DNA of 64,000 nucleotides from an uncultured Chloroflexota bacterium. Its GTDB lineage: Bacteria > Chloroflexota > Anaerolineae > Aggregatilineales > Phototrophicaceae. The notes beneath the pieces were generated by a model. It ran no database searches and had not been told where the DNA came from. It saw only the letters and a list, made by a program, of their open reading frames with translations. Shown one piece after another: positions 27,045-34,675 of this stretch. How positions within the stretch are numbered: position 1 is the first letter of the stretch; each line of letters starts with the position of its first letter. The translations under genes and the position numbers were made by a program. Location of the stretch: contig CALKIA010000187.1 in NCBI GenBank assembly GCA_937988705.1, positions 1-64,000 on the forward strand, read 5' to 3'.

Positions 27045-27088
27045 ATGTCGTATCGCAATGTGAGCTTAGTCACTACGAAATACGACAT
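27045..27088. promoter_or_regulatory. Nested inverted repeat upstream of the radical SAM cluster
   Basis: ATGTCGTAT (27045-27053) pairs with ATACGACAT (27080-27088), and inside the loop GTGA and TCAC form a second short stem. It lies about 157 bases upstream of the first radical SAM gene. It could be a regulator site or an RNA fold in the leader. No clear promoter boxes were assigned. The rest of 26552-27244 holds no complete gene. Confidence 0.4.
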
Positions 27089-27244
27089 TATTTCCGTATC
27101 TTAAACGAAGGGAGTGCTGCTTTTATTTCACGATTTACTCGATCTCCATATGGTTAAGGCGGCAATCCGAGAGTGATGGCACATTAACCCTGTCGGTACT
27201 CACTTTTACTTATGCGTTGCAGCTCAAGCGGAGTCTCGGCAGCA

Positions 27245-28627
27245 ATGGCCATCGAGCTTTTTAGTGTTTCCTTGTTCGGCACAATTCTCATCTACGCGCC
27301 ACTGCTGTCCCTGTCTGCTTTGATAAACCCTCGCGCGGCAGAGGCCATCACTCAAGCTTACCCGGATGCTACATCGCTCCCACCCGTTCTCTATGAGTTC
27401 GGGCAAGCTGTATTTTCCTCTGCGCCTGAGCCATCTGCCCCGCTCAACGCTCCACTCGACCCTTTCTATCTTGGCATCATTCCAACGCGCGGATGCAATA
27501 TCGGCTGCAAATACTGCGATTTCGCCGCGCCCAAGCACATCAGCCCGGTGATGTCCCTTGACACAGCACAACAAGCAGTGGACGCCTACCTCACCCTGCT
27601 GAGGCAGGCGGGGCATACCGATGGACAAATTCACTTCTTCGGGGGAGAGCCGTTTTATGCGCCCGTGCTCGTGCGCGATGTGGTTGAATACGCCGAGGCA
27701 GCGGCGCAAAAGCACGGAATTACCTTGCGTTTTGAAGCGACGACCAACGGTGTCTTTGGCGCTGATCTGTGCCAGTGGATTGGCGATCACTTCGATGCGG
27801 TTGTTCTCTCGCTGGATGGTTTGCGGCAAGACCATGACCGCCACCGTCCAGCACTCAACGGACGCGGAACCTTCGAGATCGTCGCCCGAACCGCACGCAG
27901 TCTCTCCGCCAGCCCATGCGATCTCATCGTACGCGCTTGTGTCACCGCCGAGTCGGTGGCGTGTATGCCCGATTTCGCCCATTGGATTGGGGCAGAACTC
28001 AAACCGAGCATCGTCTGCTTTGAGACGCTGAGTGTCTCCCCACTCGCAGTTGAAGCCGGATTCGCCGCGCCCGATCCGCATGACTTCGCGCGCTATTTTG
28101 ACCGCGCCACCGAAATCCTGTCTACGTATGGGATTGAGACCGTGACATCTTCTGCCGATATCAGTGAAGCGCGAACGAGTTTCTGCCCGGTGAGCAAAGA
28201 CGCGCTGATCGTTTCGCCGGATGGTGCGGTCGATGCGTGTTATTTGCTGGAAAGTGACTGGCAGGCACGCGGACTCGATATGCGGTTGGGGCAGCTGCAA
28301 AGCGGCACATTTGCGCTTGACTCTGCATCTTTGCGTCGCGTCCGCTCGATGCAGGTACAGAACCGCCCGCTGTGCGCCGACTGCCTGTGCCGCTTTCACT
28401 GCGCGGGCGGCTGCCACGTTCACCACAACACCCACCGCGCACCGGGTCAATTTGACGACTGGTGCATCCAGACGCGGCTGATAACGATTACGCGGCTGCT
28501 GCGCGGTTTGGGCGAACATGAGCGCGCCGACGCTTTTCTCGCTGACCGTTCCGCATCGGAAATAGCGGTTTGGCAACCGAGTGATCGCCTGATTACGCAT
28601 CCAATCTCCCAGTCGGTACCCGAATGA
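27245..28627 (+). CDS. Radical SAM/SPASM peptide-maturase-like enzyme A
   Basis: Radical SAM enzyme with SPASM domain, 460 residues from ATG 27245 (the frame allows 27212, but GCGGAG at 27228-27233 favours the later start). The N-terminal segment ILIYAPLLSLSALINPRA resembles the strand found at the front of many peptide-modifying rSAM enzymes. The [4Fe-4S]-SAM motif is C84-x3-C88-x2-C91 in RGCNIGCKYCDF, followed by FFGGEPF. The SPASM part begins with SFCPVSKDALIVSPDG and ends ADCLCRFHCAGGCHVHH plus a later Cys, enough ligands for two auxiliary clusters. It is the first gene of the cluster and should act in the cytoplasm on a protein or peptide, by inference the Cys-rich tails of the WD40 proteins encoded downstream. 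Confidence 0.88.
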   Translation: MAIELFSVSLFGTILIYAPLLSLSALINPRAAEAITQAYPDATSLPPVLYEFGQAVFSSAPEPSAPLNAPLDPFYLGIIPTRGCNIGCKYCDFAAPKHISPVMSLDTAQQAVDAYLTLLRQAGHTDGQIHFFGGEPFYAPVLVRDVVEYAEAAAQKHGITLRFEATTNGVFGADLCQWIGDHFDAVVLSLDGLRQDHDRHRPALNGRGTFEIVARTARSLSASPCDLIVRACVTAESVACMPDFAHWIGAELKPSIVCFETLSVSPLAVEAGFAAPDPHDFARYFDRATEILSTYGIETVTSSADISEARTSFCPVSKDALIVSPDGAVDACYLLESDWQARGLDMRLGQLQSGTFALDSASLRRVRSMQVQNRPLCADCLCRFHCAGGCHVHHNTHRAPGQFDDWCIQTRLITITRLLRGLGEHERADAFLADRSASEIAVWQPSDRLITHPISQSVPE

Positions 28628-28647
28628 GCCGAAACAGGAGTCCCAAC

Positions 28648-30006
28648 ATGAGCATGTACGTCTACACGATCCCGATTCAAGACCAGTACCTCATCTACCG
28701 ACCGCTGCGTAAGTTGGCATTTGTCGGTAACCGGGCGCTCGGCACGATTTGTCAGAACATCGCGGCGGGCAAGCTCACCCGTGAGCAAGTCCCGGACTCG
28801 GTGCGTGCCTTCTTAGACGGCATCGACTTCTTCGCGGATGATCCGCCGCCGCCCACGCCGCCGGATCACGCCTTTCGACCCACCAGCGCCGTCCTGCTGA
28901 TGACCAACCGCTGCAATTTGCGCTGCACCTACTGCTACGCCAACGCCGGAGTACTCGCACCCGTCGATCTGTCGCTGGAACTGGCGCAAACCGTGATCGA
29001 TCAAGTGGCGGCGAGCGCACAGGCACAGGGCGGATCGTACTTTGAACTGTGTTTTCACGGCGGCGGCGAACCGACCCAAAACTGGCAGGTCATGCAGCAG
29101 GCAACCGCCTATGCCCGCACGAAGCTGATCCCTGCGAAGGTGGTGATGGTCAGCAATGGGATATGGTCGCCCGCACAGCGCGAATGGGTGCTGACGCACA
29201 TGGACGGCGTGACGATCTCGTTTGATGGTCGCCCCTCAACGCAGGACGCGCAGCGCATTCTCCCCAATGGCGCAGGATCATCGGCGCTGGTGCTGGAGAC
29301 GATCCACGCGCTTGATGAAGCCCATTTCGATTACGGCATTCGGATGACGGCGACTGCCCCTTGGCGCGAAACGCTGCCCGCCGATGTGCGGTTCATCTGC
29401 GAGAACACGGGCTGTAAATCGCTGCAAGTCGAACCCGCGTTCAACACGGTGCGCGGCACCCACCGTGAGTCGTCGGAGGAGCAGAGTCAGGCGTTCGTTG
29501 ATGCATTTATGGAAGCGTTTGAGATCGCGGCGCGTGCCGGACGCCAACTGACCTATTCCGGGGCGCGTCCCTGGTTGCTCACGATGAGCTTTTGCACCGC
29601 CCCCTACAACGCACTGATCGTCAATGCGAACCGTGAACTGGTGACCTGTTACGAGATCGCCAGTGATGCTCACGCGCTGGCAAACATCTCTACGATTGGC
29701 GCGATTGATGCCGCAGGCGAATTGACGCTCGATTCAACCCGGCGCGAGTCCCTGCTCAACCGCCTTGAAACCAAGCAGACGGATCACTGTGCCGACTGCT
29801 TCGCCCGCTATCACTGCGCGGGGGATTGCTACACACGCTCAACGAGTGTGATTGACGGGGAATTACAGGTAACAAGCGCGCGCTGCCAGATCAACCGGGC
29901 ACTGACCGCTCAACTGCTGCTGTGGTACGTCATGGCAGGGGATGGCGTGTGGAACGGGCAAACAATTTTGACAATGCCAACTTCGCAACTATCAGCCATG
30001 TACTAG
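28648..30006 (+). CDS. Radical SAM/SPASM peptide-maturase-like enzyme B
   Basis: Second rSAM/SPASM enzyme, 452 residues. N-terminal strand YLIYRPLRKLAFVGNRAL is the same element as in enzyme A. The cluster motif is C89-x3-C93-x2-C96 (NRCNLRCTYCYA), followed by FHGGGEPT and VTISFDGRP. SPASM ligands: SFCTAPYNALIVNANREL plus TCYE, then ADCFARYHCAGDCYTR and a last Cys. An ATG at 28624 overlaps the stop of enzyme A, but AGGAG at 28636-28640 sits 7 bases before ATG 28648, which I use. It lies 13 bases before the first WD40 gene. Two different SPASM enzymes in front of the putative substrates suggest two modifications or a paired enzyme. Confidence 0.88.
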   Translation: MSMYVYTIPIQDQYLIYRPLRKLAFVGNRALGTICQNIAAGKLTREQVPDSVRAFLDGIDFFADDPPPPTPPDHAFRPTSAVLLMTNRCNLRCTYCYANAGVLAPVDLSLELAQTVIDQVAASAQAQGGSYFELCFHGGGEPTQNWQVMQQATAYARTKLIPAKVVMVSNGIWSPAQREWVLTHMDGVTISFDGRPSTQDAQRILPNGAGSSALVLETIHALDEAHFDYGIRMTATAPWRETLPADVRFICENTGCKSLQVEPAFNTVRGTHRESSEEQSQAFVDAFMEAFEIAARAGRQLTYSGARPWLLTMSFCTAPYNALIVNANRELVTCYEIASDAHALANISTIGAIDAAGELTLDSTRRESLLNRLETKQTDHCADCFARYHCAGDCYTRSTSVIDGELQVTSARCQINRALTAQLLLWYVMAGDGVWNGQTILTMPTSQLSAMY

Positions 30007-30019
30007 AGGACTGACAGCA

Positions 30020-31393
30020 ATGTCCGATCAAACCCATAAGCCCAATGAAGATGAGCCGCAAATCTTTGCCGTGAACAAAGGCGCGCGGGGTTGGCACTTC
30101 AATCGCCGGAACTTCCTGAAAGCGACCAGTGTCGCTGGTGCGGCGCTAACCGTAGGCGGATGTCAATCGCAGACTCCTACACCTACTAGCACATCCATGC
30201 CAACCAACACGCCGCCTCCAACCAATACGCCAATGCCAACCGGCGTGCCGCCGGCACGAGGCGCACGGGCGCATGCATCTGACGTTCAGTCAGTTGCTAT
30301 CAGCGCGGATGGGATGCTGCTCGCTTCTGGTAGCTCTGATAACACCATCAAGTTGTGGTCGCTGCCCGATGGCGCGCTACTCAACACGCTCGAAGGGCAT
30401 GCATCTGAAGTTAACTCAGTAGCCATCAGCGCAGATGGGACACTGCTCGCGTCAGGGAGTTACGATAATACCATCAAACTGTGGTCGCTGCCGGATGGCA
30501 CCCTTCGCCACACGCTTGATGGGCATGCATCTATCGTTAACTCACTTGTTATCAGCGCGGATGGGATGCTACTCGCTTCTGGCAGTTCTGATAACACCAT
30601 CAAGTTGTGGTCGCTGCCCGATGGAGCGCTACTCAACACGCTCGAAGGGCATACAAATTTGGTTGTGTCAGTTGCTATCAGTGCGGATAGGACGCTGCTC
30701 GCATCAGGGAGTTACGATAATACCATCAAACTGTGGTCGCTGCCGGATGGCACCCTTCGACATACGCTTGAAGGATCTGCATCATATGTTCATTCAGTTG
30801 CAATTAGCGCGGACGGCACTCTGCTCGCATCGGCAGGGTCTGGTCAAAGTAGCGGCAGCAACGGCAACATCAAGCTGTGGTCGCTGCCAGATGGAGCACT
30901 TCTCAACACGTTTGGCGAACCTTATTCTGAAGTTCACCTACTTGCTATAAGCGCGGATAGTACTCTGCTCGCGTCAGGACGTTCCGGTGGTAGTACCATC
31001 GAGCTGTGGTCGCTGCCGGATGGCGTGATGCGTGGATTTATGTCGGACGTTTCCTTTTTTTCAGTTGACATTTTTTCAATTGCCATCAACCCGGATAATA
31101 CTCTGCTCGCATCGGCGGGGAGGTCTCCCGGCGGTAGCGGTGGTAGTATCAAGTTGTGGTCGCTAGCGGACGGGACGTATCTACGTGATTTGATAGATAT
31201 TGCTGTAAGTGAACCTGAATTTGAAGGAGCACAGTATTCCCCCGATGATGAAGGTAGCAGCGTAATCACCTTATCCTGTGGTTCACCTATTCCCGCCGGA
31301 TCGACCTGCATCTGCAATTGCGTGACGGGCAGCGGTTGTTCCTGTGTGGGGCATCGTAGTGGCGGGGGTAGTCATTACTGGTATCCGAATTAA
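30020..31393 (+). CDS. Tat-lipoprotein WD40 propeller with Cys-rich C-terminal tail (1)
   Basis: A 457-residue protein. The N-terminus has an acidic patch DEPQIFAVNKG, then the twin-arginine motif FNRRNFLKA (Arg29-Arg30) and a hydrophobic stretch ending in lipobox GGC (Cys48), so it should be exported folded and lipidated. A Thr/Pro linker follows. About residues 86-390 form seven WD40 blades (IKLWSLPDG recurring), a complete propeller. The last 38 residues (DNA 31277-31390) carry six Cys as C-x9-C-x-C-x-C-x5-C-x-C, then a Gly-rich run and HYWYPN. That tail is nearly identical in the two following genes and is the likely target of the radical SAM enzymes. This role is inference; WD40 domains alone would be only a scaffold. 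Confidence 0.82.
   Translation: MSDQTHKPNEDEPQIFAVNKGARGWHFNRRNFLKATSVAGAALTVGGCQSQTPTPTSTSMPTNTPPPTNTPMPTGVPPARGARAHASDVQSVAISADGMLLASGSSDNTIKLWSLPDGALLNTLEGHASEVNSVAISADGTLLASGSYDNTIKLWSLPDGTLRHTLDGHASIVNSLVISADGMLLASGSSDNTIKLWSLPDGALLNTLEGHTNLVVSVAISADRTLLASGSYDNTIKLWSLPDGTLRHTLEGSASYVHSVAISADGTLLASAGSGQSSGSNGNIKLWSLPDGALLNTFGEPYSEVHLLAISADSTLLASGRSGGSTIELWSLPDGVMRGFMSDVSFFSVDIFSIAINPDNTLLASAGRSPGGSGGSIKLWSLADGTYLRDLIDIAVSEPEFEGAQYSPDDEGSSVITLSCGSPIPAGSTCICNCVTGSGCSCVGHRSGGGSHYWYPN
30278..30781 (+). repeat. Four near-identical 126-bp WD40 repeats in a two-unit pattern
   Basis: Units start at 30278, 30404, 30530 and 30656, each encoding 42 residues. Units 1 and 3 share SSDNTIKLWSLPDGALLNT, while 2 and 4 share SYDNTIKLWSLPDGTLRHT. 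A 252-bp two-blade block was therefore probably duplicated recently. It is coding and not a CRISPR array. Confidence 0.85.
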
Positions 31394-31412
31394 CTGAGAA
31401 AGTGCAGCGAAC

Positions 31413-32711
31413 GTGACTGAGGAAAGTTTCAACCCTAATCAGAACGAAGACGAACCACAAGTGTACGCCGTGAACAAAGGCGCGCAGGGCTGGCAGTTCA
31501 ATCGCCGGGATTTCCTGAAAGCGGCAGGGGTCGCGGGTGCGGCGGGCGCGATAGGGAGTGCCACATCACCGGCGCACGCCCAAGCCGGCGATGGCACTGC
31601 GCTGACTCCTGCCGACCCGCCGCCTTTGGGCACGCGCGCTCACCGGCTCGGAGTCACTTCAATTGCTCTCAGCGGAGATGGAACGCTGCTCGTATCAGCG
31701 AGCAGCGATCAGACATTCAAACTGTGGACATTGCCAGATGCTGCCCTCATTCGCACCCTCGATCGACATTTAGGTAGCGTTACCGCTGTGGCCATCAGTG
31801 AGGATGGGACATTGCTCGCGTCCGGCGGCGATTTCATGGATCGAACTATTCGTTTATGGTCGTTGCCAGATGCCGATTATCGCCGCACGCTGCGGTCAGG
31901 CCCTGCGCAAGCCATCAAGATCAGTCCGGATGGCACCCTGCTCGTCGTAGCTGATGCGGATCATGCTATCCAGTTGCGATCACTGCCGACTGGCGAACTT
32001 CTGAATACATTGGAAGGTCACCGAGACCTGATTTATTCGCTCGCGATCAGTCCGGATGGAAGATTGCTCGCTTCGGGCGCAAGAGACAACACGGTCAAGC
32101 TGTGGTCACTGCCAGACGGTGAACTCCTCCAGACCCTCGAAGGGCATACTGATGGAATAAAAGCCGTCGCGATCAGCGCTGATGGTCGGTTGCTTGCTTC
32201 CGGGAGTGAGGACGCTACGATCAGGTTATGGACACTGCCCGAAGGAACGCTGCTACGCACGATCAACAATCAATATAATCTTGAATCCCTAGCAATCAGT
32301 CCGGATAGTAGCCTGCTGGCCGTGGCGAGTTGGGATCGTACGGTCAAATTGTGGTCACTGCCGGATGGCATACTCGGCAATACGCTGCAAGGGCACTCTG
32401 ACGTTGTCAGTTCCGTCGCGATCAGCGCCGATGGGACTCTGCTCGCCTCTGGAAGCTGGAATGGTACGCTCAAGTTGTGGTCACTGCCAGATGGAGTGTA
32501 TCTGCGGGAATTTATCGACATTGCCGCTAGTGGCCCTGAATTCGAAGGGGTGCAGTATTCCCCCCACGACGAAGGCGCCAGTGTTATCACGTTGCCTTGC
32601 GGTTCGCCGATTCCCGCAGGATCGACCTGTATCTGTAACTGTGTGACGGGGAGTTCCTGTTCTTGTGTCGGATTTAGCGGCGGTAGCGGTCACTACTGGT
32701 ATCCGAACTAG
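31413..32711 (+). CDS. Tat-exported WD40 propeller with Cys-rich C-terminal tail (2)
   Basis: Paralogue, 432 residues, starting at GTG 31413, 19 bases after the previous stop. The N-terminus repeats the DEPQVYAVNKG patch and the Tat motif FNRRDFLKA (Arg31-Arg32), but instead of a lipobox Cys it has TSPAHAQA, a signal peptidase I site, so this member should be released or held otherwise. Seven WD40 blades follow (TSIALSGDGTLLVSAS through SSVAISADGTLLASGS), more diverged from each other than in copy 1. The 37-residue tail (32598-32708) has the same six-Cys spacing and ends GHYWYPN. The roughly 40 residues before the tail (EFEGVQYSP, EGASVITLP) are conserved as well. Confidence 0.82.
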   Translation: MTEESFNPNQNEDEPQVYAVNKGAQGWQFNRRDFLKAAGVAGAAGAIGSATSPAHAQAGDGTALTPADPPPLGTRAHRLGVTSIALSGDGTLLVSASSDQTFKLWTLPDAALIRTLDRHLGSVTAVAISEDGTLLASGGDFMDRTIRLWSLPDADYRRTLRSGPAQAIKISPDGTLLVVADADHAIQLRSLPTGELLNTLEGHRDLIYSLAISPDGRLLASGARDNTVKLWSLPDGELLQTLEGHTDGIKAVAISADGRLLASGSEDATIRLWTLPEGTLLRTINNQYNLESLAISPDSSLLAVASWDRTVKLWSLPDGILGNTLQGHSDVVSSVAISADGTLLASGSWNGTLKLWSLPDGVYLREFIDIAASGPEFEGVQYSPHDEGASVITLPCGSPIPAGSTCICNCVTGSSCSCVGFSGGSGHYWYPN

Positions 32712-32735
32712 TATATTCACATTGAGGATAAGCTC

Positions 32736-34076
32736 ATGACCGACGAAACACACAAACCCGAACACGGCGAAGACGAACCCCAAGTCTACGCTGTGAACAA
32801 AAGCTCACAAGGCTGGCACTTCAACCGGCGCAGCTTTCTGAAAGCTGCGGGAACATCCGCCGCCGGTATGGTCGCGCTGAGTGCATGCAGCACGACACCA
32901 GTTCCCACACCAACCACTTCGCCCATACCACGCCCGACCAATACTTCACCGCCTACGGTTGACCCAGCCACAACCGAAGGGGTGGCCCATAAGGCAACCA
33001 TCAATGCGACCGTGCTTAGCCCGGACGGCAAACTCTTGGCATCGCACTGCTCGGACAGCAGGGATAGGTCGCTCAAGGTCTGGAATACAGCCGACAAGCA
33101 GCTTTTGCTAGTGTGGGAGGATGAGGCGGAATCTCTGCGAGCTTCACCTGGTCCAGTGGTATTCACACCGGATGGCAATGTCCTGATTGCTGGCGCGCAC
33201 CGTTGGTCATTGTCCAATTTTACCGTGATCGATGTGATCCCCAACCTAGGCGGCAGTGAATATGCGATCAGCCCCGATGGGACACTCCTCGCGGCGGGTA
33301 ATGATAATGCTCTGATCAACCTGTGGGATCTGAACGCCATGACGGTTCGTAAGATTCTCAGCGGACACCGAGAATACATCGGCGATCTTGTCATCACGCC
33401 CGATAGCTCGCGGCTAATTTCGAGCGATGGGGCGGGACAGATTAGGTTGTGGAGCTTGCCCGATGGGGAACTCCTTGCGGAGATCGAAGCGGACACGATG
33501 AGCGTTTCGGCTCTGGCGATCAGTCCAGATGGCCTGTATTGTGCATCGGGGGCAGGGAGTGGGAACATAAAACTGTGGCGTGTAGCGGATTTGACACTTA
33601 TTCGCGACATCGCCAATGATGGTGGTTGGGTCCACGCGCTCACCTTCAACGCAGACGGAACTCTGTTGGTATCAGGTGATAATGGGGGGATCCGTTTCTG
33701 GACACTACCCGATGGCGGTCTCTCCAATACTGTCGGCTTTAGGAGCGCTGTGCAATCGTTGGTGCTTAGCCCAGATAGCTCTTGGATGATTTCGGGACAC
33801 GCATCTACAGTGGGTGGTACCGGCATCATCCGACAGTGGACACTGCCCGATGCCCAGCCCGCCGGTTACTACATCGACATTGCTGCCAACGATCCAGCCT
33901 TTGCTGGTGTACAGTATTCACCAAATGACAACGGTGCGGGTGTGGTTACGCTGCCGTGCGGTTCACCAATTCCAACTGGATCAACCTGCATATGCAATTG
34001 TGTAGCGGGAAGTAGCTGCACTTGTGTGGGGCATCGTAGCAGCGGTGGCGGCGGACACTACTGGTATCCGAACTAA
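32736..34076 (+). CDS. Tat-lipoprotein WD40 propeller with Cys-rich C-terminal tail (3)
   Basis: Third paralogue, 446 residues. It has DEPQVYAVNKS, Tat motif FNRRSFLKA (Arg31-Arg32), lipobox LSAC (Cys51) and a Pro/Thr linker. The blades are the most diverged of the three (SLKVWNTADKQ, INLWDLNAMTV, IRFWTLPDGG). The 39-residue tail (33957-34073) keeps the exact C-x9-C-x-C-x-C-x5-C-x-C spacing and HYWYPN, although the propeller has drifted. That contrast argues that the tail is under the strongest selection. GAGGA precedes the ATG. The PqqD-like gene follows after 15 bases. Confidence 0.82.
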   Translation: MTDETHKPEHGEDEPQVYAVNKSSQGWHFNRRSFLKAAGTSAAGMVALSACSTTPVPTPTTSPIPRPTNTSPPTVDPATTEGVAHKATINATVLSPDGKLLASHCSDSRDRSLKVWNTADKQLLLVWEDEAESLRASPGPVVFTPDGNVLIAGAHRWSLSNFTVIDVIPNLGGSEYAISPDGTLLAAGNDNALINLWDLNAMTVRKILSGHREYIGDLVITPDSSRLISSDGAGQIRLWSLPDGELLAEIEADTMSVSALAISPDGLYCASGAGSGNIKLWRVADLTLIRDIANDGGWVHALTFNADGTLLVSGDNGGIRFWTLPDGGLSNTVGFRSAVQSLVLSPDSSWMISGHASTVGGTGIIRQWTLPDAQPAGYYIDIAANDPAFAGVQYSPNDNGAGVVTLPCGSPIPTGSTCICNCVAGSSCTCVGHRSSGGGGHYWYPN

Positions 34077-34091
34077 CGGAGGAGGACGCCC

Positions 34092-34529
34092 ATGCGTCAG
34101 TACAGTCGCCGCCAGTTCTTCCCGATGCTCGTGCAGGAATTGATCGTCAACGTCCAGCAGGTGCGGCAGGGGAAGCCCGCTTATACGCTGGAAAACCTCG
34201 GCGATTTGCCCGATGACAAGCTGGCGGTCATCCGCCCGATGATCAGCCCGCTGTACAGAATCCGCGTGGTCGATGGACAGGTGTGCAGTCAGTTCAAAGA
34301 CGATGCCGACGCGCCCGTGCGTCCGCATTTCCCCACCACACCGGAATATCTGGCGGCGTTCAATCGCTTCAACGGTCGGCAGTCGCTCCAAGAGATCGCA
34401 GGAGCGGTTGCCGCGGAATTTGTCTGGGAGACGGACGCTGCGTTCCGTTTCACGCGCGATTTGTTTCTTGCGCTGGCGGCGCAGGGTGTTGTCGTCCCGC
34501 AAAATCCGCTGGATACCGACCTTGAATAA
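34092..34529 (+). CDS. PqqD-like (RRE-type) protein
   Basis: A 145-residue protein with a strong GGAGGAGG site 7 bases before the ATG. The C-terminal ~55 residues (FNRFNGRQSLQEIAGAVAAE, then FTRDLFLALAAQGVVVPQN) match the winged-helix PqqD-like fold used as RiPP recognition element. The N-terminal part (YSRRQFFPMLVQELIV, then LGDLPDDKLAVIRPMI) is not familiar; SRRQFF resembles a Tat motif but lacks a hydrophobic segment. In RiPP pathways such proteins bind the leader of the substrate and present it to a radical SAM enzyme. Here the conserved N-terminal patch or the tail of the WD40 proteins would be the ligand; that is inference. Confidence 0.65.
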   Translation: MRQYSRRQFFPMLVQELIVNVQQVRQGKPAYTLENLGDLPDDKLAVIRPMISPLYRIRVVDGQVCSQFKDDADAPVRPHFPTTPEYLAAFNRFNGRQSLQEIAGAVAAEFVWETDAAFRFTRDLFLALAAQGVVVPQNPLDTDLE

Positions 34530-34537
34530 CAATGCGC
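34518..34537 (+). repeat. Left copy of a 20-bp direct repeat around the TIR module
   Basis: GAYCTTGAAYAACAATGCGC: this copy spans the end of the PqqD-like gene, and the other copy (35692-35711) lies in the first codons of radical SAM enzyme C. They differ at two positions. They frame a 1.15-kb piece carrying only the TIR gene. Confidence 0.7.
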
Positions 34538-34675
34538 TTACATCGATGAAAACACGCGGGTTCACCGTAGTGCTTCACAGCGGCAGCGTGGCGAGTTTGT
34601 CATAAGATCAGTTGGAACAGACGCTCGATATCACCTATTAACGCAGTGATGACGTACTAAGCAGGAGTTGTGAGG

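Noticed and set aside
27224..28600. Long open frame on the minus strand opposite radical SAM enzyme A
   Set aside because: It lacks family motifs and mirrors codon bias of the plus-strand gene, which has complete radical SAM and SPASM motifs.
30278..30781. Regular 126-bp repeats as a possible CRISPR array or tandem satellite
   Set aside because: The repeats are in frame, encode WD40 blades and have no unique spacers.
32786..33829. 347-codon minus-strand frame opposite the third WD40 gene
   Set aside because: Ser/Pro-rich low-information sequence without a ribosome-binding site; the plus strand is clearly coding.
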